Assembly (NCBI RefSeq): GCF_004959855.1
Contig: NZ_SPNT01000007.1
Span: 1 to 64,000, forward strand
DNA length: 64,000 nucleotides
From: Nitratireductor sp. XY-223
Lineage (GTDB): Bacteria; Pseudomonadota; Alphaproteobacteria; Rhizobiales; Rhizobiaceae
Direction: 5' to 3'
The notes below the pieces were generated by a model that made no database searches, was not told the origin of the DNA, and worked only from the letters and a program-made list of their open reading frames with translations. Each line of letters opens with the position of its first letter. Position 1 is the first letter of the stretch. A program made the position numbers and the translations under genes. This document shows, piece after piece, positions 60,915 to 64,000 of the stretch.

Positions 60915-62837
60915 GTGAGCGATCGGCCCGATACTCCCCTTCTCGACCGCGTGACCTGGCCCGCGGACCTGAAAGACATCGATGATCGGGACATGCCGCA
61001 GCTCGCCGAGGAACTGCGCGCCGAGATGATCGACGCCGTTTCCGTCACCGGCGGCCACCTCGGCGCGGGCCTTGGCGTCGTCGAACTGACCCTGGCCATC
61101 CACAAGATTTTCGACACGCCGCACGACCGGCTCATCTTCGATGTCGGGCACCAGTGCTACCCGCACAAGATCCTGACCGGCCGGCGCGACCGCATCCGCA
61201 CGCTGCGGCAGGAAGACGGCCTGTCCGGATTCACCCGCCGCGCCGAGAGCGAGTACGACCCGTTCGGCGCCGCGCATTCGTCGACCTCCATTTCGGCGGG
61301 CCTCGGCATGGCGGTTGCCAGCGCGCTTTCGGAAAAGCCGCGCAACGTGATCGCGGTGATCGGCGACGGCGCCATGTCGGCCGGCATGGCCTACGAGGCG
61401 CTGAACAATGCCGGCGCGCTCGACGCCCGGCTGATCGTGATCCTCAACGACAACGACATGTCGATCGCGCCGCCGACCGGTGCGATGAGCGCCTATCTGG
61501 CACGACTGGCCTCCGGCCGGACCTATATGGGCATGCGCGAGTTCGGCAAGAAACTGACCGCCTATCTCGGCAAGGCCGTCGACCGGGCCATTACCCGGGC
61601 GGTCGAGCACGCCCGCGGCTACGTGACGGGCGGGACGCTGTTCGAAGAGCTGGGCTTCTACCACATCGGACCGATTGACGGGCACAGTTTCGACCACCTG
61701 CTGCCGGTGCTGCGCAACGTGCGCGACAATGCGCAGGGCCCGGTCCTCATCCATGTGGTGACGCAGAAGGGCAAGGGCTATCCGCCTGCCGAGGCGGCCG
61801 CCGACAAATATCACGGCGTCTCCAAATTCGACGTCATCACCGGCACCCAGGCCAAGGCGCCGCCGAATGCGCCGAGCTACACGCGGGTCTTTGCCGATGC
61901 GCTGATCGGGGAAGCGGCGCACGACGACAAGATCGTCGCCGTGACGGCCGCCATGCCGTCGGGCACGGGGCTGGACAAGTTCATGGATGCTTATCCGGAA
62001 CGCTGCTTCGATGTCGGCATTGCGGAGCAGCACGCCGTCACCTTCGCTGCAGGGATCGCCTCGGAGGGCTACCGGCCGTTCGCTGCGCTCTACTCAACCT
62101 TCCTGCAACGCGCCTATGACCAGGTGGTCCACGACGTGGCGATCCAGAAACTGCCGGTGCGCTTCCCGATCGACCGCGCCGGATTCGTCGGCGCCGACGG
62201 GCCGACCCACGCGGGTTCATTCGACACGACCTATCTGTCCACCCTGCCCGGCTTTGTCGTGATGGCGGCTGCCAACGAGGCGGAGCTGAAACACATGGTC
62301 CGCACGGCGGCGGCCTATGACGAAGGGCCGATTTCTTTCCGCTATCCACGCGGCGAAGGCGCCGGTGTCGATCTGCCGGAGCGCGGTTCCCTCATCGAAA
62401 TCGGCAAGGGGCGCCTGATCAAGGAAGGCGGCAAGGTGGCCATCCTTTCCTTCGGCACGCGGCTTTCCGATTGCATGCTCGCGGCCGAGGATCTCGACGC
62501 GGCGGGACTGCCGGCGACGGTGGCTGACGCCCGTTTCGCCAAACCGCTGGATCACGAGCTGATCCTGCAGCTGGCCCGCCACCACGAAGTGATGATCACC
62601 GTCGAGGAAGGCGCCGTCGGCGGCTTCGGCGCGCATGTCATGCAGTTCCTCGCCCATGAGGGCCTTCTGGACAACGGCCTGAAATTCCGGCCGCTTGTCA
62701 TGCCGGACCATTTCATGCAGCAGGCCAAGCCCGATGTCATGTATGCCCGCGCCGGCCTCGATCGGAAGGGCATTGTCAATGCCGCGTTCCAGGCCCTCGG
62801 CAACGAAACGGTCCTGTCTTCCTCGACACAGGCCTGA
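60915..62837 (+). CDS. dxs: 1-Deoxy-D-xylulose-5-phosphate synthase
   Basis: Dxs condenses pyruvate and glyceraldehyde-3-phosphate with thiamine diphosphate, the entry step of the MEP pathway. The 640 residues from GTG 60915 contain [18 protein letters not shown], the TPP-binding motif [36 protein letters not shown] and [18 protein letters not shown]. It is separated from xseB by 161 bases, where two GTTAAC sequences lie (60858-60863 and 60883-60888). Confidence 0.98.
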   Translation: MSDRPDTPLLDRVTWPADLKDIDDRDMPQLAEELRAEMIDAVSVTGGHLGAGLGVVELTLAIHKIFDTPHDRLIFDVGHQCYPHKILTGRRDRIRTLRQEDGLSGFTRRAESEYDPFGAAHSSTSISAGLGMAVASALSEKPRNVIAVIGDGAMSAGMAYEALNNAGALDARLIVILNDNDMSIAPPTGAMSAYLARLASGRTYMGMREFGKKLTAYLGKAVDRAITRAVEHARGYVTGGTLFEELGFYHIGPIDGHSFDHLLPVLRNVRDNAQGPVLIHVVTQKGKGYPPAEAAADKYHGVSKFDVITGTQAKAPPNAPSYTRVFADALIGEAAHDDKIVAVTAAMPSGTGLDKFMDAYPERCFDVGIAEQHAVTFAAGIASEGYRPFAALYSTFLQRAYDQVVHDVAIQKLPVRFPIDRAGFVGADGPTHAGSFDTTYLSTLPGFVVMAAANEAELKHMVRTAAAYDEGPISFRYPRGEGAGVDLPERGSLIEIGKGRLIKEGGKVAILSFGTRLSDCMLAAEDLDAAGLPATVADARFAKPLDHELILQLARHHEVMITVEEGAVGGFGAHVMQFLAHEGLLDNGLKFRPLVMPDHFMQQAKPDVMYARAGLDRKGIVNAAFQALGNETVLSSSTQA

Positions 62838-62934
62838 GCCCGGCGTCCTGCGCGGCTACCGGACGTTAACGATAACCGCGCCATTTCGCCCGCTCGACCG
62901 ACTAATTTGCTAGATTCCGCCGCACCTACAGGGG

Positions 62935-63234
62935 ATGCGGAAAATGCGGCCAATTGCTCTGCCTGCCACGATCTGTGCGCTGTGCCTTTGCCCGAGCATG
63001 GCGGTTTCGGCCCATGCGGGTCCGAAATACGACCGCAAGATCGAAATGGCGGCCATCACCATCGTTGCCGGGAAGCTTGGCATGATCCGCGGCACCCACG
63101 AAATCAACGAGCCGCACTCGCTCTACCCGCCGATCGAGGTCCGGAGTGCTTCGGACGGGACATTGCACCCAGCGCCACGCCATGAGGCCGGAACGAACAG
63201 CGCCGGCCTCGAAACGCTTTCCGGTCTGCGCTGA
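62935..63234 (+). CDS. Small secreted hypothetical protein (99 aa)
   Basis: The product has a signal peptide (LPATICALCLCPSMAVSAHA, cleavage after AHA). A short mature part carries KIEMAAITIVAGKLGMIRG and HSLYPPIEVRSASD, then an unstructured tail. ATG 62944 is an alternative with a better AGGGG spacing. No family is recognised. It sits between dxs and tlyA on the same strand with gaps of ~97 and ~49 bases. Confidence 0.5.
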   Translation: MRKMRPIALPATICALCLCPSMAVSAHAGPKYDRKIEMAAITIVAGKLGMIRGTHEINEPHSLYPPIEVRSASDGTLHPAPRHEAGTNSAGLETLSGLR

Positions 63235-63283
63235 TACGCTACAAAGGTCTTGCCTCACAGGCCGGCAACGGCCATGAGAGGCA

Positions 63284-64000
63284 ATGACCGATGACAACGC
63301 CAAATCCCCGGACAAGCCGCGTCTTGACCAGTTGCTCGTGCAACGGGGCCATTTCGAAACCCGCGCGCGGGCACGCGACGCGGTGACGCGCGGGACCGTC
63401 AGCATCGATGGGGTTGTCAGCACAAGGCCCGGGGCGCGGTTCGATCCGCAGGCGGCGATATCCGTTTCCGACAAGGCGCAGAAATACGTTTCCCGCGCGG
63501 CGCTCAAACTGATCGCCGGCCTCGATCATTTCGGCTTCGATCCGGCCGACCGGAGTGTCCTCGACATCGGCGCCTCGACAGGCGGTTTTTCCCAGGTTCT
63601 GCTGGAGCGCGGCGCGGCGCATGTATCGGCGGTGGATGTCGGTCACGGCCAGTTGCACCCGGCCCTCGAGAGCGATCCGCGCTTGAGCAATCATGAGGGC
63701 GTCAATGCCCGCAACCTGGCGGCTGACGACATCGGCGGACGCGACATCGACGCGGTGGTCAGCGATGTCAGCTTCATCTCGCTGCGGCTTGCGCTCCCGC
63801 CCGCGCTGTCGCTCGCCGCGCCGGGCAGCTTCTGCGTCCTGCTCGTGAAGCCGCAGTTCGAGGCCGGAAAGGACGCGCTCGGCAAGGGCGGGTTGCTGAA
63901 GGATCCATCGCTGGGACCGCGGATCGCAAAGGACCTGTCCGACTGGCTCGGCGCGCAACCCGGCTGGGAAAGCAAGGGAACCTGCCCCTCGCCCATCGAG
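63284..64000 (+). CDS. tlyA: TlyA-family rRNA methyltransferase / hemolysin, 3' end outside the window
   Basis: The frame starts at ATG 63284 and stays open to the window end, giving at least 239 residues. An S4 RNA-binding domain comes first (RLDQLLVQRGHFETRARARD), followed by an FtsJ-type methyltransferase domain (VLDIGASTGGFSQVLLERGA, then AVDVGHGQLHP and VSDVSFISLRLALP). TlyA 2'-O-methylates 16S and 23S rRNA. It is truncated by the window boundary, not by mutation. The order dxs-small ORF-tlyA is in one direction. Confidence 0.95.
   Translation, partial: MTDDNAKSPDKPRLDQLLVQRGHFETRARARDAVTRGTVSIDGVVSTRPGARFDPQAAISVSDKAQKYVSRAALKLIAGLDHFGFDPADRSVLDIGASTGGFSQVLLERGAAHVSAVDVGHGQLHPALESDPRLSNHEGVNARNLAADDIGGRDIDAVVSDVSFISLRLALPPALSLAAPGSFCVLLVKPQFEAGKDALGKGGLLKDPSLGPRIAKDLSDWLGAQPGWESKGTCPSPIE

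Overview
The window is GC-rich chromosomal DNA from an alphaproteobacterium, most likely of the order Hyphomicrobiales (Rhizobiales). The evidence is gene content and order. A beta-class CcrM-type methyltransferase sits near smc, a DciA-like gene and mutY. The aa3 cytochrome oxidase cluster runs coxB-coxA-ctaB-coxF-ctaG-coxC-DUF983-SURF1 and continues into ispH, an APH-fold thrB and rnhA. thrC is followed by an M16 peptidase gene and a GNAT gene, an IalB-family gene lies beside the cox cluster, and aroC-ribB-HDAC-xseB-dxs-tlyA closes the window. I cannot name the genus. No rRNA, tRNA, CRISPR array or intact insertion sequence was seen.

Layout. 1-1850 is a mosaic accessory edge. It holds a lower-GC cysteine-rich protein cut by the window start, a 58-codon minus-strand gene, a lower-GC two-helix membrane protein, and a minus-strand fragment resembling the C-terminus of phage-type methyltransferases. 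1935-8406 is metabolic: an L-2-hydroxyglutarate oxidase-like flavoprotein, kdsA-kdsD for the LPS sugar Kdo, an MBL hydrolase, a DUF1499-like membrane protein and a class III aminotransferase. 8476-9150 is a very AT-rich patch with one membrane protein. 9311-19088 is a run of regulators and adjacent effectors: S9 peptidase with an MFS transporter, ArsR with AHSA1, a ClpP paralogue, HxlR divergent from a cysteine-synthase-like enzyme with two clear operator-like palindromes between them, a GNAT enzyme facing a LuxR regulator, and a secreted PAN-domain protein.

19117-32445 holds ppdK, smc, a DsbA-like lipoprotein, a DciA-like gene, mutY, two HAD phosphatases, ccrM, a Ca2+/H+ antiporter and a lipoprotein. 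32619-38867 holds thrC, the M16 peptidase, a GNAT gene and a large c-di-GMP signalling protein whose GGDEF site is degenerate but whose EAL site is intact. 38882-43749 carries yqgE, a DsbD N-domain protein, a one-cysteine peroxiredoxin, rnhA, thrB and ispH. 43825-50309 is the cytochrome oxidase operon on the minus strand, with heme O synthase, copper chaperone and SURF1 in one run. 50310-64000 is housekeeping: IalB, DUF1801, TldD, PdxH, a DnaJ-domain protein, FabI, a histidine phosphatase, AroC, RibB, an HDAC-like amidohydrolase, XseB, Dxs, and TlyA cut by the window end.

I did not find a large novel multi-gene system. The strongest unexplained signals are the duplicated HxlR-type operator (14564-14620), the tandem TTGACCGCA boxes before the GNAT gene (15618-15655), the mosaic left edge with an unlisted small gene, the AT-rich island, and the GTP cyclohydrolase II-like domain of RibB that has lost its zinc cysteines.
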